Below, in pieces: positions 34,133-43,632 of a stretch of DNA of 64,000 nt (its first letter is position 1; each line of letters starts with the position of its first letter). A program made the position numbers and the translations under genes. Under the pieces are notes generated by a model. It saw only the letters and a program-made list of their open reading frames with translations, was not told the DNA's origin and did no database searches. The DNA is from Vibrio comitans (GTDB lineage: Bacteria; Pseudomonadota; Gammaproteobacteria; Enterobacterales; Vibrionaceae): NCBI GenBank assembly GCA_024346835.1, contig AP024866.1, forward strand, positions 1,984,001-2,048,000, given 5' to 3'.

Positions 34133-35287
34133 ATGAATACAAAACTTCTGGGTAGCGCCCTTATTATCTCTGGCACCGCGCTTGGTGCTGGCATGCTTGC
34201 AATTCCAATGGTATTGGCTCAGTTTGGCCTAGTATTAGGCACACTTTTGATGGCTTTTATTTGGTTTGGTACTACCTACTCTGCACTGCTTCTTCTAGAG
34301 GCAACTATCAAGTCTGGCGGCGGTTTAGGCCTTAATTCAATCGCTCGAGCATCCCTAGGCAAGGGCGGACAACTCGTAACTAATGGTCTACTTTACGCAC
34401 TGCTTATCTGCTTATTAATGGCATACATCTTGGGCGCTGCAGATCTTCTCTCACAGGGCGCAGCCGCTTTAGGGCTTTCTTTAAGTTTCACTCAAAGCCA
34501 GATTCTATTCACCTTGGTCGCTGGAGCTATCGTAGCCTGCGGTACGGGTGTGATTGATAAGCTCAACCGCGCACTCTTCTTAATCATGATTGCGAGTCTG
34601 CTTTTAACCCTATTTGCACTGCTTCCAGAGTTTTCAGCGCAAAACCTAGCCCAAGTGAGCAATAATGATCATTTCGAGCTTATCAAGACCAGCGCAGTAC
34701 TCTTCACAAGTTTTGGTTTTATGGTGGTGATCCCCAGCTTGGTCAGTTACAACAATGATGCGACAGACAAACAACTGCGTAATATGGTGATTATCGGCTC
34801 TCTGATCCCACTGTTCTGCTACTTATGTTGGCTCTTTGCAGTTGTCGGTAACTTGCCACCGGAGCAACTAAAACAGTTCTCGAGTGTTTCCGAGTTGATG
34901 GCAGGATTTGAACACGAAGCTCCTTGGATTGGCACTGTTCTGTCACTCTTTACCGGTCTTGCGCTACTTACCTCTTTCTTCGGTGTAGCCATGTCGCTAT
35001 TTCATCAAAATAGTGACACTTTTAAACAAAATCGGTTAGTCACCTATGTTCTGACCTTCGTATTCCCACTAGTTGGCGCAATTTTAGCGGCAGATCAATT
35101 CTTATCGGTACTGGCTTACGCTGGAATAATCTTAGTGTTCCTTGCTGTATTTGTTCCATTAGCCATGGTGTACAAATTGCGTTGGGCCGATACCCTAAGC
35201 GATCGTTATTCCGCGGAAGGTGGCAATAGTATGATGCTGTTTGGGCTGGTATTTGGCGGCTTCTTGTTGATGTCTCAGATGGTCTAA
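34133..35287 (+). CDS. tyrP: TyrP-type aromatic amino acid permease (HAAAP family)
   Basis: 384 residues with about 11 membrane spans. The N-terminus MNTKLLGSALIISGTALGAGMLAIPMVLAQFG and the inner SGGGLGLNSIARASLGKGG, SFGFMVVIPSLVSYNN are those of the TyrP/Mtr/TnaB group of proton-coupled aromatic amino acid importers; the length is close to E. coli TyrP (403). Which of Tyr, Phe or Trp is taken up is not certain. Upstream leader as described; a hairpin follows the stop. Confidence 0.85.
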   Translation: MNTKLLGSALIISGTALGAGMLAIPMVLAQFGLVLGTLLMAFIWFGTTYSALLLLEATIKSGGGLGLNSIARASLGKGGQLVTNGLLYALLICLLMAYILGAADLLSQGAAALGLSLSFTQSQILFTLVAGAIVACGTGVIDKLNRALFLIMIASLLLTLFALLPEFSAQNLAQVSNNDHFELIKTSAVLFTSFGFMVVIPSLVSYNNDATDKQLRNMVIIGSLIPLFCYLCWLFAVVGNLPPEQLKQFSSVSELMAGFEHEAPWIGTVLSLFTGLALLTSFFGVAMSLFHQNSDTFKQNRLVTYVLTFVFPLVGAILAADQFLSVLAYAGIILVFLAVFVPLAMVYKLRWADTLSDRYSAEGGNSMMLFGLVFGGFLLMSQMV

Positions 35288-35311
35288 ACCGACGCATTCT
35301 TGATGGTCTAT

Positions 35312-35336
35312 CCGAGCCATTGCACCAATGGCTCGG
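35312..35336 (+). terminator. Hairpin after the tyrP-like gene
   Basis: Perfect 11-bp stem CCGAGCCATTG / CAATGGCTCGG with a CAC loop. The following bases are AT-rich but without a T-run, so its role as a full terminator is uncertain. Confidence 0.7.
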
Positions 35337-35414
35337 GTATTAAAAATATTACTCCGTCAATTTGTCCATTCAGATAGATTAGCTAGACCTGCTTACGTTA
35401 CGAATTGCCTTGTT

Positions 35415-36275
35415 CTATTTTTCTACTGCCTTTGAGATTGTTTTCCCCAACATGGTATTTACAACCCTATGTGGTAGTGCTGAATCTTGATAATGAAGAC
35501 GGGCCATATCAACGATGTCGTTATAGGCTACAACTACCTTATCACCTTGTTGATAAACCAATACTTTTTGCCCAAACGTATCCAGACCTATGCTCATGAA
35601 GTCTTTCATTGCTTTGGCGCCAGGCCCTGGAGCACCAAAGACTAGCAATGTAGCATTTGGTAGTGTTACCCCAATAGCTTTAGCCTGCTTGCTGTAATCA
35701 AGCGTCAGAAACCACTCGGTTCCATCTTGGGCAAGTACATTGCTTTTGATACTCTCGATAGTGCTATTAAAATCCATCTCTGAATCAATTCGCGTTATAC
35801 CATAACCTTTTTCCAGCCCTTGTGTACTAGCTGGCATTGCATCTGGCACAACACTGACCAACTGTTCTACGTTACCTTCAAATTGGGCTAAGGCTTGAGT
35901 GTTATTTAAGCCATAACGGATCTGCAAGAACTGTGCGTTGGTATATCGTGTTTTAATCTCCCCATCTTCTGAATAGCTCAATACCCGAAATGGCAAGTCT
36001 AAACCAACTTCTATGTTTTGCTTTAAAAGCTCCGTGTTGAGCTTATCATCAGAAAACAGTTCAACTCGGCTTGCTGAAAGGTCTTGCTCGGCTTCGCTTG
36101 CTAAACGCGAGTGATCGATTGAAAGCACGGGCTCTAAATTCAATTTATTTGCATTCGCTGCGATCAGTCCTACCCTGCTATCGACTAATTCCAGATCTTG
36201 CTGCGTTTGCTGTGGCACGCTACTACACGCAGTAATAACAACTGAGCTAAGAAGTACAGCAATTATGTTTCTCAT
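35415..36275 (-). CDS. Tandem DUF302-like lipoprotein (left copy)
   Basis: 286 residues from ATG 36275, beginning MRNIIAVLLSSVVITACSS with lipobox VITAC; AGGA stands 8 bases upstream. The C-terminal half has a good DUF302 core (TLLVFGAPGPGAKAMKDFMSIGLD then KVLVYQQGDKVVVAYNDIVDMAR). The first half repeats the pattern in weaker form (ASRVELFSDDKLNTELLKQN, LPFRVLSYSEDGEIKTRYTN). The paralogue at 42117-42986 is similar throughout. The function of DUF302 is unknown; the fold can bind small anions. Divergent from the gene for an outer-membrane barrel that opens the left sulfatase operon. Confidence 0.8.
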   Translation of the reverse strand: MRNIIAVLLSSVVITACSSVPQQTQQDLELVDSRVGLIAANANKLNLEPVLSIDHSRLASEAEQDLSASRVELFSDDKLNTELLKQNIEVGLDLPFRVLSYSEDGEIKTRYTNAQFLQIRYGLNNTQALAQFEGNVEQLVSVVPDAMPASTQGLEKGYGITRIDSEMDFNSTIESIKSNVLAQDGTEWFLTLDYSKQAKAIGVTLPNATLLVFGAPGPGAKAMKDFMSIGLDTFGQKVLVYQQGDKVVVAYNDIVDMARLHYQDSALPHRVVNTMLGKTISKAVEK

Positions 36276-36352
36276 ATATCCATCCTTTGTGATGATTTCA
36301 GCCCAATAGCTAGGCACAGAGTTTGTAATTATGTTATCTGGACAAATAAATA

Positions 36353-36375
36353 CTTGTTGCGAAGTTGTAAACAAG
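36353..36375. promoter_or_regulatory. Inverted repeat in the divergent promoter of the left sulfatase cassette
   Basis: CTTGTT (36353-36358) and AACAAG (36370-36375), 11 bases apart, midway between the DUF302 lipoprotein gene and the barrel gene. Candidate operator. It does not match the TAGACC/GGTCTA sites of the right-hand cassette. Confidence 0.35.
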
Positions 36376-36431
36376 GCTAATATATAAATCAATACCTTAC
36401 AAACATTTCATACACATGGATTAGTGAGATT

Positions 36432-37187
36432 ATGAAAAATCTGTTAAAAGGAATCTATGCCACCCTGCCTCTAGCAGTATTGGCCTCTCCCTCTGCTCTT
36501 GCAGCGCAATCAACTGAGCAAGAATCTGCTTGGAAGCACTCTATCGAGATTTACGCGCTAGCGCTTAATATTCGTGGTGATAGCAGGATTGGCGGGGTCT
36601 CAGCCGACGTCGATGTCGATCCTGAGTTCATCATAAACAATATCGATATTGGTGCGATGTTGCATTGGGAAACACTATATCGCAACACATGGGGCTTTTA
36701 TCTCGACTATAGCTATATGAAACTGTCTGGTGATGGCCCTAGCAATACGAACAACGAGATAAAGATTAGGCAGGGCGTTTTAGAGGCAAAAGTATTCAAA
36801 CGTTATAGCTACGATTTTGGGTCTGTCGATTACATGGCTGGAATAAGGTGGTGGGACAACGATATAGATTGGTCTATTCGCGGCCCAAATGGCAACTTAG
36901 ATCGAAACCCAGATGTGGAAGAAGACTGGGTCGACTACCTCATCGGAGCACGTTTAACCTCTCCTCTCAGCGAGAACTGGGACTTCTACCTCAATGGTGA
37001 TATTGGACTCAGTGGTGATACGGATTTCACTAGCTCTGTGCAAACCGGCGTACGTTATCACATCAATTCTTGGTCTGATCTCAACCTAGCCTACAAGTCC
37101 ACATGGGTTGATTACGACAACGGTGACTCCTTTGCCTACAACACGGCATCGCAAGGCTTCTTGATTGGCTGGGCCGCTCACTTCTAA
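36432..37187 (+). CDS. Beta-barrel outer-membrane protein of the left sulfatase cassette
   Basis: 251 residues with a signal peptide (MKNLLKGIYATLPLAVLASPSALA). The mature sequence is rich in aromatic girdle residues and alternates hydrophobic and polar: WKHSIEIYALALNIRGDSR, WGFYLDYSYMKLSG, DLNLAYKSTWVDYDNG, and ends in FLIGWAAHF with terminal Phe. An eight- to ten-strand barrel is likely. It opens the + strand unit with the maturase, DUF4345 and sulfatase genes. It may admit or bind the sulfated substrate, which is inference. It is not a close match to the right-hand barrel gene. Confidence 0.75.
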   Translation: MKNLLKGIYATLPLAVLASPSALAAQSTEQESAWKHSIEIYALALNIRGDSRIGGVSADVDVDPEFIINNIDIGAMLHWETLYRNTWGFYLDYSYMKLSGDGPSNTNNEIKIRQGVLEAKVFKRYSYDFGSVDYMAGIRWWDNDIDWSIRGPNGNLDRNPDVEEDWVDYLIGARLTSPLSENWDFYLNGDIGLSGDTDFTSSVQTGVRYHINSWSDLNLAYKSTWVDYDNGDSFAYNTASQGFLIGWAAHF

Positions 37188-37222
37188 CTTTTTGTTTCAC
37201 TCGATGTATAAGTGATTAGTAA

Positions 37223-38485
37223 ATGGAATTACAGGTACCACAGTATAAGGGCAAAGCCCACTCCAAGTTTCAAGCACTAGCAAAGCCTATAGGCGCGGTG
37301 TGCAACATTGATTGTTCCTACTGCTATTACTTAGGGAAACAACAGCTGCTTGATTACGACAAGCGTGAAGAAAAAAAGATGTCTTTTGAACTGCTCGAAG
37401 AGTATATAAAGCAGTATATAGAGGGACAAAACACACCTGAAATTGTATTCACTTGGCATGGTGGCGAACCCACTATTCTTGGACTTGAATATTTTGAAAA
37501 GGTGGTTGAACTTCAAGCAAAATACAGCCCGAAGCACTCCACTATAGTCAATGACCTGCAAACCAATGGCACACTACTTAATGACAAGTGGTGTCAGTTT
37601 TTCAAAAAGCATAACTTCTTTGTTGGGCTCAGTATTGATGGGCCTGAGGAACTGCATAACCACTATCGCAAGAATCATGCTGGTAGAGGCACGTTTGAGA
37701 AAACTTATCGCGGAGCAAAGCTTCTAAAGAAACACGAAGTGACGTTCGCCACTCTCACCTGTGTCAACGATGTCACTTCGATGCATCCGCTCAAGGTCTA
37801 TCGCTTCCTTCGCGATGAGATACAACCTAATCAGATCCAATTTATCCCTGTAGTTGATAAAAGCAACTCGGCACTAAACAGTCAGTGGACCAGCAATGGA
37901 TCCAACGCCATTATTCCTGTTACGCAGACTATGGAGCCTTGGTCAGTCTCAACTAAGCAATGGGGCGTATTTCTAAAAACCGTCTTCGATGAGTGGATGC
38001 AAAAGGACTTTGGCAAAGTATTCATTCCTTACTTTGAAAACTTTATCGGTATCTGGATGGGTGAGCAAAGCACCATGTGCACCCTTTCAGAGATCTGTGG
38101 CAAAGGTCTAGCCGTAGAACCAAATGGCAAGGTGTACTCGTGCGATCACTATGTCTATCCAGAGTTTGAGATTGGGGATATCACACAAACCAAGCTTGGC
38201 CAGATTGCCTTATCTCGAAAACAGGCCGATTTTGGTTTAGCCAAATACAAATCACTGCCTAAAAAGTGTCGAGAATGTGACTATCGCTTCGCTTGCCACG
38301 GAGAGTGTCCAAAGAACCGCTTTCTCACTACAGAAGACGGAGAACCTGGACTTAACTACTTGTGTAGTGGTTGGCTCGATTTCTTCAAACACGCAGATCC
38401 AAGAATTAGTCAGCTATTAAAGATAAACCGTAAGAAAGTAGTTCATGGAAAGTATCAAGATGCTGAACTGCATCGTTGGACATAA
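37223..38485 (+). CDS. Anaerobic sulfatase-maturating enzyme (radical SAM/SPASM), left copy
   Basis: 420 residues. The radical SAM cluster motif Cx3Cx2C is at Cys27-Cys31-Cys34 (GAVCNIDCSYCYYLGK). The SPASM domain has the expected cysteines: CTLSEICGKGLAVEPNGKVYSCDHYV, CRECDYRFACHGECPKNRF and YLCSGWL. These enzymes oxidise the active-site Cys or Ser of sulfatases to formylglycine in the cytoplasm without oxygen. The partner sulfatase follows two genes later. Paralogous to the enzyme at 46120-47355. Start 35 bases after the barrel gene. Confidence 0.93.
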   Translation: MELQVPQYKGKAHSKFQALAKPIGAVCNIDCSYCYYLGKQQLLDYDKREEKKMSFELLEEYIKQYIEGQNTPEIVFTWHGGEPTILGLEYFEKVVELQAKYSPKHSTIVNDLQTNGTLLNDKWCQFFKKHNFFVGLSIDGPEELHNHYRKNHAGRGTFEKTYRGAKLLKKHEVTFATLTCVNDVTSMHPLKVYRFLRDEIQPNQIQFIPVVDKSNSALNSQWTSNGSNAIIPVTQTMEPWSVSTKQWGVFLKTVFDEWMQKDFGKVFIPYFENFIGIWMGEQSTMCTLSEICGKGLAVEPNGKVYSCDHYVYPEFEIGDITQTKLGQIALSRKQADFGLAKYKSLPKKCRECDYRFACHGECPKNRFLTTEDGEPGLNYLCSGWLDFFKHADPRISQLLKINRKKVVHGKYQDAELHRWT

Positions 38486-38499
38486 AACAAGGAAGCATT

Positions 38500-38880
38500 A
38501 TGAACAAACACAAGATTTTTTTACTGCTCGCCACTGCTGGGCTCATACCAATTGCTCTCTCGTATGGCTTCTCACCTAAAGCGTCACTTGCTTTTCTTTT
38601 TGATATTGAAGTGAACAGCGTAGAGGTGACCCACATATTCCGCGCAGTGATGGGCTTATATCTTGCGACCGCTCTTTACTGGTTAGTCGGTGCCTTTAAT
38701 TCAAAACATACCAAGGGCGCCATCATCAACCTCGTTATTTTTATGTTTGGTCTCGCTTTTGGACGAATCCTAAGTATCGCTATCGATGGAAATCCAAATG
38801 GTGTGTTGTGGCTTTATCTGATCCTTGAATTCGGATTTGGCGTTGTTGGCTTGCTGCTTTTGAAAGAAAAAACTGAATAG
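38500..38880 (+). CDS. DUF4345-like small membrane protein (left copy)
   Basis: 126 residues from ATG 38500 (AAGGAAG upstream), four membrane spans: LLLATAGLIPIALSYGF, VEVTHIFRAVMGLYLATALYWLVGAF, IINLVIFMFGLAFGRILSIAI, LWLYLILEFGFGVVGLLLL. The arginine-containing HIFRAVMGLY and FGRILSI are conserved in the second copy at 49273-49677. DUF4345 proteins have no known role. Sits between the maturase and the sulfatase here and directly before the sulfatase in the right copy, so it probably supports the sulfatase system. Confidence 0.75.
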   Translation: MNKHKIFLLLATAGLIPIALSYGFSPKASLAFLFDIEVNSVEVTHIFRAVMGLYLATALYWLVGAFNSKHTKGAIINLVIFMFGLAFGRILSIAIDGNPNGVLWLYLILEFGFGVVGLLLLKEKTE

Positions 38881-38913
38881 TTAAAGCAGATTTAAATTAA
38901 GGAAGATTTATTA

Positions 38914-40641
38914 ATGAAGATACAAATAACCATCTGTTTTGGTTTGGTTGTGCCAAACCTGGTTCTAGCGGCAGACGATAATCGGCCCAATATTCTGCTT
39001 ATTGTGAGCGACGATATCGGGCTTGGTGATTTGGCTCCGTTCGGCTCGGAGATCAACACCCCAACCCTGACTAATCTAGCCGAAGAGAGCATCCGCTTCA
39101 ACAACTTCCACGCGTCGCCAGTATCCTCAGTGACTCGAGGACAAATGCTAACCGGTGCCAACAGTATTGAAATTGGTCTAGGCTCGTTCGACTACTCCTT
39201 TTATCCTCCAGCCAAAGGCAAGCCAGGTTACGAAGGTTATATGACGCGTAATACGGTCACTATAGCTGAGCTTCTGCGTGACAGCGGATACAATACCTTC
39301 CACTCAGGCAAGTGGCACCTTGGCTCTGGTCACGGACACGGCAACCCACCGCAAGATTGGGGTTTTGAACAGACCTTTGGCGTATACTCCGGTGGCTCTG
39401 CGCACTGGGATAATACCGATATGTATCCGTCTACCAAGGTGGCCAATAAAGCCTTAAAAGAAGGTAAGAAGCCACCGGTTACCTATCAGCAGTTTTACGA
39501 GAATGGAAAAGAGATTGACCGTGTGCGAGGCATCTTTTCTGATGATCTCTACACAGGGAAGATGATCGAATACATTGAAGAAGGTCGTGAATCAGGTAAA
39601 CCATTCTTTGGTTATCTAGCCCTAACTACTGGTCACTTCCCGCTGCAGGCTCCATCCGCACTGATAGATAAATACGTTCCTATGTATGAAAAACTTGGTT
39701 GGGAAGGACTCAAGAAGCAACGTTACGAATCCATGATTAAGGCCGGTATCTATCCAGAAGATACGCCATTCCCTGAGGGTAACCCACTAACGAAGAAATG
39801 GGATGACCTAACCGACGCAGAGAAGAAAACTCAAGCGCGCCTAATGGCAACCTATGCGGCAATGGTTGAGTCTCATGACTTTTATATTGGCCGCGTACTA
39901 GATTACCTGCGTGAGAGTGGCCAGTTAGAAAACACCCTGATCGTGTATCTGCCGGATAACGGCCCTGAAGGCTCAGATGCCTTTGGTCCTTTGGCAAACA
40001 GCCTATGGAAAAACTGGACAGAAGATCACTTTGATATGAGTGATGAAGCAATTGGTCGTGCTAATTCAAGTCGCCAAATTGGTCTTGAATGGGCGAATGC
40101 AACTACTGGTCCACTTCAGTGGTGGAAATGGTTTATCGCTGAAGGTGGTATTCGCGTACCGCTTATTGTGAAACCGCCGCAAGATAGTGGCTTCGACCAA
40201 CAAGGTGTAATGTCTAGCACTACCCTGAGCGTGAAAGATCTGCCAATGACAATGTTGGATTATGCAGAGGTGAAGCATCCGGGCAATACCTATAAAGACC
40301 GCAAGATCCCAGTACCATCAGGTGTATCGATGAAACCGTTCTTGGAGGGTGAATCTAAAACCGTTCGCACCGACAAAGACTGGTTTGCGTTTGAGCTATT
40401 TGGCAATGGCTTTGTGATTCAAGGTGACTTCAAGCTAATGAAGCTAAGAACCGGTATGTACGGCGATGGTAAGTGGCACTTGTACAACATCAAAGACAAC
40501 CCAGCTGAAACGGTTCCTTTGGAAGACAAGTATCCAGAGAAATTTGAATCTATGATGAAGACCTATCAGCAGTATGCGAAAGATCACAACATTGTAGAGG
40601 TAGCTGAAGATTGGAATCCGTGGGCAGCTGCGGCTAACTAA
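38914..40641 (+). CDS. Periplasmic sulfatase, serine-type with atypical motif (left copy)
   Basis: 575 residues with a signal peptide (CFGLVVPNLVLA). Alkaline-phosphatase-superfamily metal site VSDDIGLGD, KWHLGSG, and DNGPEGSD are present. The formylglycine site reads S71-S72-V73-T74-R75 (ASPVSSVTRGQMLTG), so Ser71 should be modified by the adjacent maturase. The usual motif is C/S-x-P-S-R: here the proline is Val and the serine Thr. The protein is about four-fifths identical by eye to the right copy. Substrate unknown; arylsulfatase-like. Last gene of the left operon, followed by a hairpin. Confidence 0.9.
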   Translation: MKIQITICFGLVVPNLVLAADDNRPNILLIVSDDIGLGDLAPFGSEINTPTLTNLAEESIRFNNFHASPVSSVTRGQMLTGANSIEIGLGSFDYSFYPPAKGKPGYEGYMTRNTVTIAELLRDSGYNTFHSGKWHLGSGHGHGNPPQDWGFEQTFGVYSGGSAHWDNTDMYPSTKVANKALKEGKKPPVTYQQFYENGKEIDRVRGIFSDDLYTGKMIEYIEEGRESGKPFFGYLALTTGHFPLQAPSALIDKYVPMYEKLGWEGLKKQRYESMIKAGIYPEDTPFPEGNPLTKKWDDLTDAEKKTQARLMATYAAMVESHDFYIGRVLDYLRESGQLENTLIVYLPDNGPEGSDAFGPLANSLWKNWTEDHFDMSDEAIGRANSSRQIGLEWANATTGPLQWWKWFIAEGGIRVPLIVKPPQDSGFDQQGVMSSTTLSVKDLPMTMLDYAEVKHPGNTYKDRKIPVPSGVSMKPFLEGESKTVRTDKDWFAFELFGNGFVIQGDFKLMKLRTGMYGDGKWHLYNIKDNPAETVPLEDKYPEKFESMMKTYQQYAKDHNIVEVAEDWNPWAAAAN

Positions 40642-40661
40642 TTTACCCTTACTTTTAGTCA

Positions 40662-40689
40662 AAGGGCTTCTCAGTGTTGAGAAGCCCTT
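40662..40689. terminator. Bidirectional hairpin between the sulfatase and DUF3332 genes
   Basis: Perfect 12-bp stem AAGGGCTTCTCA / TGAGAAGCCCTT with a GTGT loop, between convergent stops. T-runs on either side are weak. Confidence 0.75.
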
Positions 40690-40694
40690 CTGCT

Positions 40695-41237
40695 TTATGA
40701 CTGCTGAGCAAACGCTGATTCTAGCGCTTCGATGCTCGTCGTCGATACCACCTCGCCGTCTATGCTGAAGGTGATGTCTGAGCCTTGTTTAACACCTAAT
40801 AAAGTTGAGTGAGTACCATCCACAAAGGTCACTTCCATTTCAATCGTATTCTCATCGATTGAGCGAAGCTGACTCTCTTCTATCTGCTTGTAGCTGATAG
40901 GGTCGATTGGCGCATCCGTCAAAGATGGATCAAGGTCGCCGTTAACATCGATATAGGTCTCTACCTTGCTATCAAAGATGTGTGGCGTGCCATCAAACGG
41001 GTTTTTGCCCGTCCAAAACTCAATAGAATTCACTACAAAGTAGTCTGCTAGAGTAGTGAAGCCATAAACAGGTGCCAGTAGGAAGTTCACGCCACCACGA
41101 GCATAACGGTTGTCCACTACCTTGATGTTGAATTCCATTAGTTTCTTGGTAACAAAGTTACTGCCTACGCAGCCAGACAGAACAGGCGCGCTGAGAGCGA
41201 CTGCCGCCACCAGCAGTGTTTTTTTTAACTTTTTCAT
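40695..41237 (-). CDS. DUF3332-family lipoprotein
   Basis: 180 residues. Signal and lipobox LSGCVGS at residue 20-23. The mature part holds the DUF3332 pattern: KLMEFNIKVVDNRYARGGVNFLLAPVYGFTTLADYFVVNSIEFWTGKNPF. Such proteins are found in vibrios and Bacteroidetes near envelope genes; function unknown. It starts 20 bases after the upstream barrel gene on the same strand and is probably the last gene of that unit. Confidence 0.82.
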   Translation of the reverse strand: MKKLKKTLLVAAVALSAPVLSGCVGSNFVTKKLMEFNIKVVDNRYARGGVNFLLAPVYGFTTLADYFVVNSIEFWTGKNPFDGTPHIFDSKVETYIDVNGDLDPSLTDAPIDPISYKQIEESQLRSIDENTIEMEVTFVDGTHSTLLGVKQGSDITFSIDGEVVSTTSIEALESAFAQQS

Positions 41238-41257
41238 GGTTAATACTCAGGAATGGA

Positions 41258-41935
41258 TTAGAACAGGAAACCAAGGTGGATGCCTACATACGAATCATCA
41301 AACTCGTACATGTTATAAGAGGCATTGATGTCTACAGTACCGTTGGTCCAGCCCAGTTTGTTTTCGAACTCAGTGTCGTAGCCGGAGTCTAGGAAGTAGG
41401 TGAAATCACCTCGATAGTAGAAGTCTCCGAACGGGATCAAAACTCCTGCCTCAAAATCGGCGCTGTCATTCAAATCACCCATGGAATAGTTGGCGCCAAG
41501 ATTCCAAACACCAAAAGAAGCATCAGCGACGTAATTAGCACCGAACGTAAGTTGGTCATAGTCACCAGATACATTCCAAAGGGCGTCAATCACGATATTT
41601 TCATTAATATTGTACTGACCTGTAACGGCTATAGCGTCGCTATCAGTACTATTTTCATTACCACGCCAATCATTCCAGGTGTATTCTAGAGCCGTGTAAG
41701 TAACGCCCACACTAGCCTTATCGCCTATACCGAACTCACCACCTACTGCATAACCATCAAAACTGTCATGAGTAAAGTAATCCGCTTCTAACTTAGTCTG
41801 CACGTTACGTACATCCTGTGCGTGATAGGTGTTGGTTTGAGTGTCGACATTCACATCGTTTTTCTCTTGCTCAGCGGCATTTGCTGACACAGAAAGAAGC
41901 AGTAGCGAAGAGAGTGAAACAATTTTAGTTTTCAT
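41258..41935 (-). CDS. Beta-barrel outer-membrane protein (right cassette)
   Basis: 225 residues with signal MKTKIVSLSSLLLLSVSANA. Strands alternate strongly: VQTKLEADYFTHDSFDGYAVGGEFGIG, ASVGVTYTALEYTWNDW, YYRGDFTYFLDSGYDTEFENKLG; C-terminus YVGIHLGFLF with terminal Phe. Placement next to a DUF302 lipoprotein mirrors the left cassette, but sequence likeness to the left barrel protein is not obvious. Function inferred as a small channel or ligand receptor. Confidence 0.75.
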   Translation of the reverse strand: MKTKIVSLSSLLLLSVSANAAEQEKNDVNVDTQTNTYHAQDVRNVQTKLEADYFTHDSFDGYAVGGEFGIGDKASVGVTYTALEYTWNDWRGNENSTDSDAIAVTGQYNINENIVIDALWNVSGDYDQLTFGANYVADASFGVWNLGANYSMGDLNDSADFEAGVLIPFGDFYYRGDFTYFLDSGYDTEFENKLGWTNGTVDINASYNMYEFDDSYVGIHLGFLF

Positions 41936-42116
41936 GTTCTATCCGAAGTTAAGGCCCAAATTTTTCAGGCCTGTTTAGTTCAAATTCCATATATAAAACT
42001 CGTACTCCATGTACTTATTGGAATCCAACAGACGCAATTAACCCCTACCCATATTTGGCAGTAATTATCTCGACTGTTGGGAAGAACCTATCCAGAACGG
42101 ATAGGTTCAAATTCTG

Positions 42117-42986
42117 TTAATTGTCTATGATTGCGCCCTTTAGGGTACTTCCAAGACGGTAATTGATTACGCGGTGAGAAATAGCCGCATCTTGATAATG
42201 AAGCTCAGCAAAATCGACGATATCATTATAAGCAATCTGCACTACACCATCTTGCTCAAATACCAATACCTTTTGACCGAAAGCATCCAAGCCGATACTT
42301 GAGAAGTCACTCATCGCTTTCGCGCCAGGCGCTGGTCCACCAAACACCAGAAGTGTGGCTTTAGGAAGCTCTTCTCCTAATTTCTCTGCCTGTTTTTGAT
42401 AGTCCCAGTTCATGAACCAAACCGTGTCACCCTCAGCGAGAACATCACGTTCAATATTGGCAATGGTGGTATCAAAATCATAATCGGAAGTAACAGTATT
42501 AATACCGTAATCCTCGGCCAATTGTGCGGTTGGCGCAGGCTTGGCTTCAGGTGCATCTTCGACAATTGTTTGGACCTGCTGTTGATATTCAGCTAGCGCC
42601 TTACCATTTGTTAGACCATGTCGCTTAGCGAGAAACTCAGCATCTGTGTACATGGTTTTGATCTCGCCCTGCTCTGCGTAGTTCAGCACGCGATGAGGAA
42701 GGTCTAGACCTGCCAAGATATTCTCTTGAAGCAGCTTAGTGTTAACTTCGTTGTCTACATAGAAATCCACACGGCTAGCATCTAGGTATTCACCCTCTTT
42801 AGCGGCTAGTCGTGCATGGTCTATGGTCAAGACGTGCGGTAACTGATGCGCATCTGCGTTTTTTGCAACAAGAGCCGCATTGCTGTCTACCTTAAGCAAT
42901 TGAGTCTGCTGCACCTCTTGATCGGGTGAAGTACCACAACCAAACAATGGGATCGTCAAAAGGGCAATAAGTGGGATTTTTTTCAT
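42117..42986 (-). CDS. Tandem DUF302-like lipoprotein (right copy)
   Basis: 289 residues from ATG 42986 (MKKIPLIALLTIPLFGCGTS, lipobox LFGC), with GAGAG nine bases upstream. Same two-module build as the left copy: ASRVDFYVDNEVNTKLLQEN ... HRVLNYAEQGEIKTMYTDAEFLAKRHGL, and ATLLVFGGPAPGAKAMSDFSSIGLDAFGQ with VQIAYNDIVDFAELHYQD. Near-identical core blocks such as PGAKAM, IGLD-FGQKVLV and YNDIVD show recent common descent with the left copy. Confidence 0.8.
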   Translation of the reverse strand: MKKIPLIALLTIPLFGCGTSPDQEVQQTQLLKVDSNAALVAKNADAHQLPHVLTIDHARLAAKEGEYLDASRVDFYVDNEVNTKLLQENILAGLDLPHRVLNYAEQGEIKTMYTDAEFLAKRHGLTNGKALAEYQQQVQTIVEDAPEAKPAPTAQLAEDYGINTVTSDYDFDTTIANIERDVLAEGDTVWFMNWDYQKQAEKLGEELPKATLLVFGGPAPGAKAMSDFSSIGLDAFGQKVLVFEQDGVVQIAYNDIVDFAELHYQDAAISHRVINYRLGSTLKGAIIDN

Positions 42987-43041
42987 GTTTAACATCTCTC
43001 AAAAATTTAAATGATTTAGAGAAATCCTTTTCCAACTTGAA

Positions 43042-43632
43042 TTAGTGAACCTGATACTGCTCAATGAATTGCTCGAAAATAGAATCTGCGGCTTCATAGC
43101 GACCTTGGTTAAAGTGAACCAAATATCGGTATAGGGCACGCTCATGCTCAACCATGTACTCCATCTGGGCGTGGTATCTTTTTGGGCTCAGCTTAGCGAT
43201 ATCTTCTAACTGAGATACGAATCGACGAGCACTCCCCTCAAGGTATTTAAAGCTCATCGAAGGCATGATCTTTAAGGTCGCAGTTACTGTGCTAGCCAAT
43301 ACCTTGTCACCGATGCCAATCTCGGTATCTACATCAAAAGCCTCTCGCACCGGCGCCATTACGCGTGAGTTATGGGTTTCAATCCGATTCAAAAGTGCAA
43401 TGCTGTCACTTCGCATCTCACCTTTTGGGTTATGTTCAAGTTCAGCAAAGACCTGACGACTTAGCTTACGAAACATCAGTTCATACTTAAGGCCATCAAC
43501 AAACTGTTTGTGAGTCTTTCTTTCTAACTGCTGCACACTGTTTTCCTCACTGTTAGCACTAACCGGCACAATTAACATGGCTACGAGCATCAAGACATAG
43601 GGTCTTGACCTAAACCTGGGTAAGAAAATCAT
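43042..43632 (-). CDS. Secreted hypothetical protein, 196 aa
   Basis: From ATG 43632 the protein starts MIFLPRFRSRPYVLMLVAMLIVPVSANS, a signal peptide or membrane anchor, then an alpha-helical soluble region (LERKTHKQFVDGLKYELMFRKLSRQVF, IEQYQV at the end). It overlaps the 3' end of the chalcone-isomerase-like gene by 23 bases, so the two are translationally coupled. Family not recognised. A GTG five codons upstream is possible. Confidence 0.6.
   Translation of the reverse strand: MIFLPRFRSRPYVLMLVAMLIVPVSANSEENSVQQLERKTHKQFVDGLKYELMFRKLSRQVFAELEHNPKGEMRSDSIALLNRIETHNSRVMAPVREAFDVDTEIGIGDKVLASTVTATLKIMPSMSFKYLEGSARRFVSQLEDIAKLSPKRYHAQMEYMVEHERALYRYLVHFNQGRYEAADSIFEQFIEQYQVH

Noticed and set aside
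35383..35396. TAGACC half-site near the end of the left DUF302 gene
   Set aside because: Only the left half matches; the partner GGTCTA is missing and there is no promoter arrangement, so it is not counted in the regulon.
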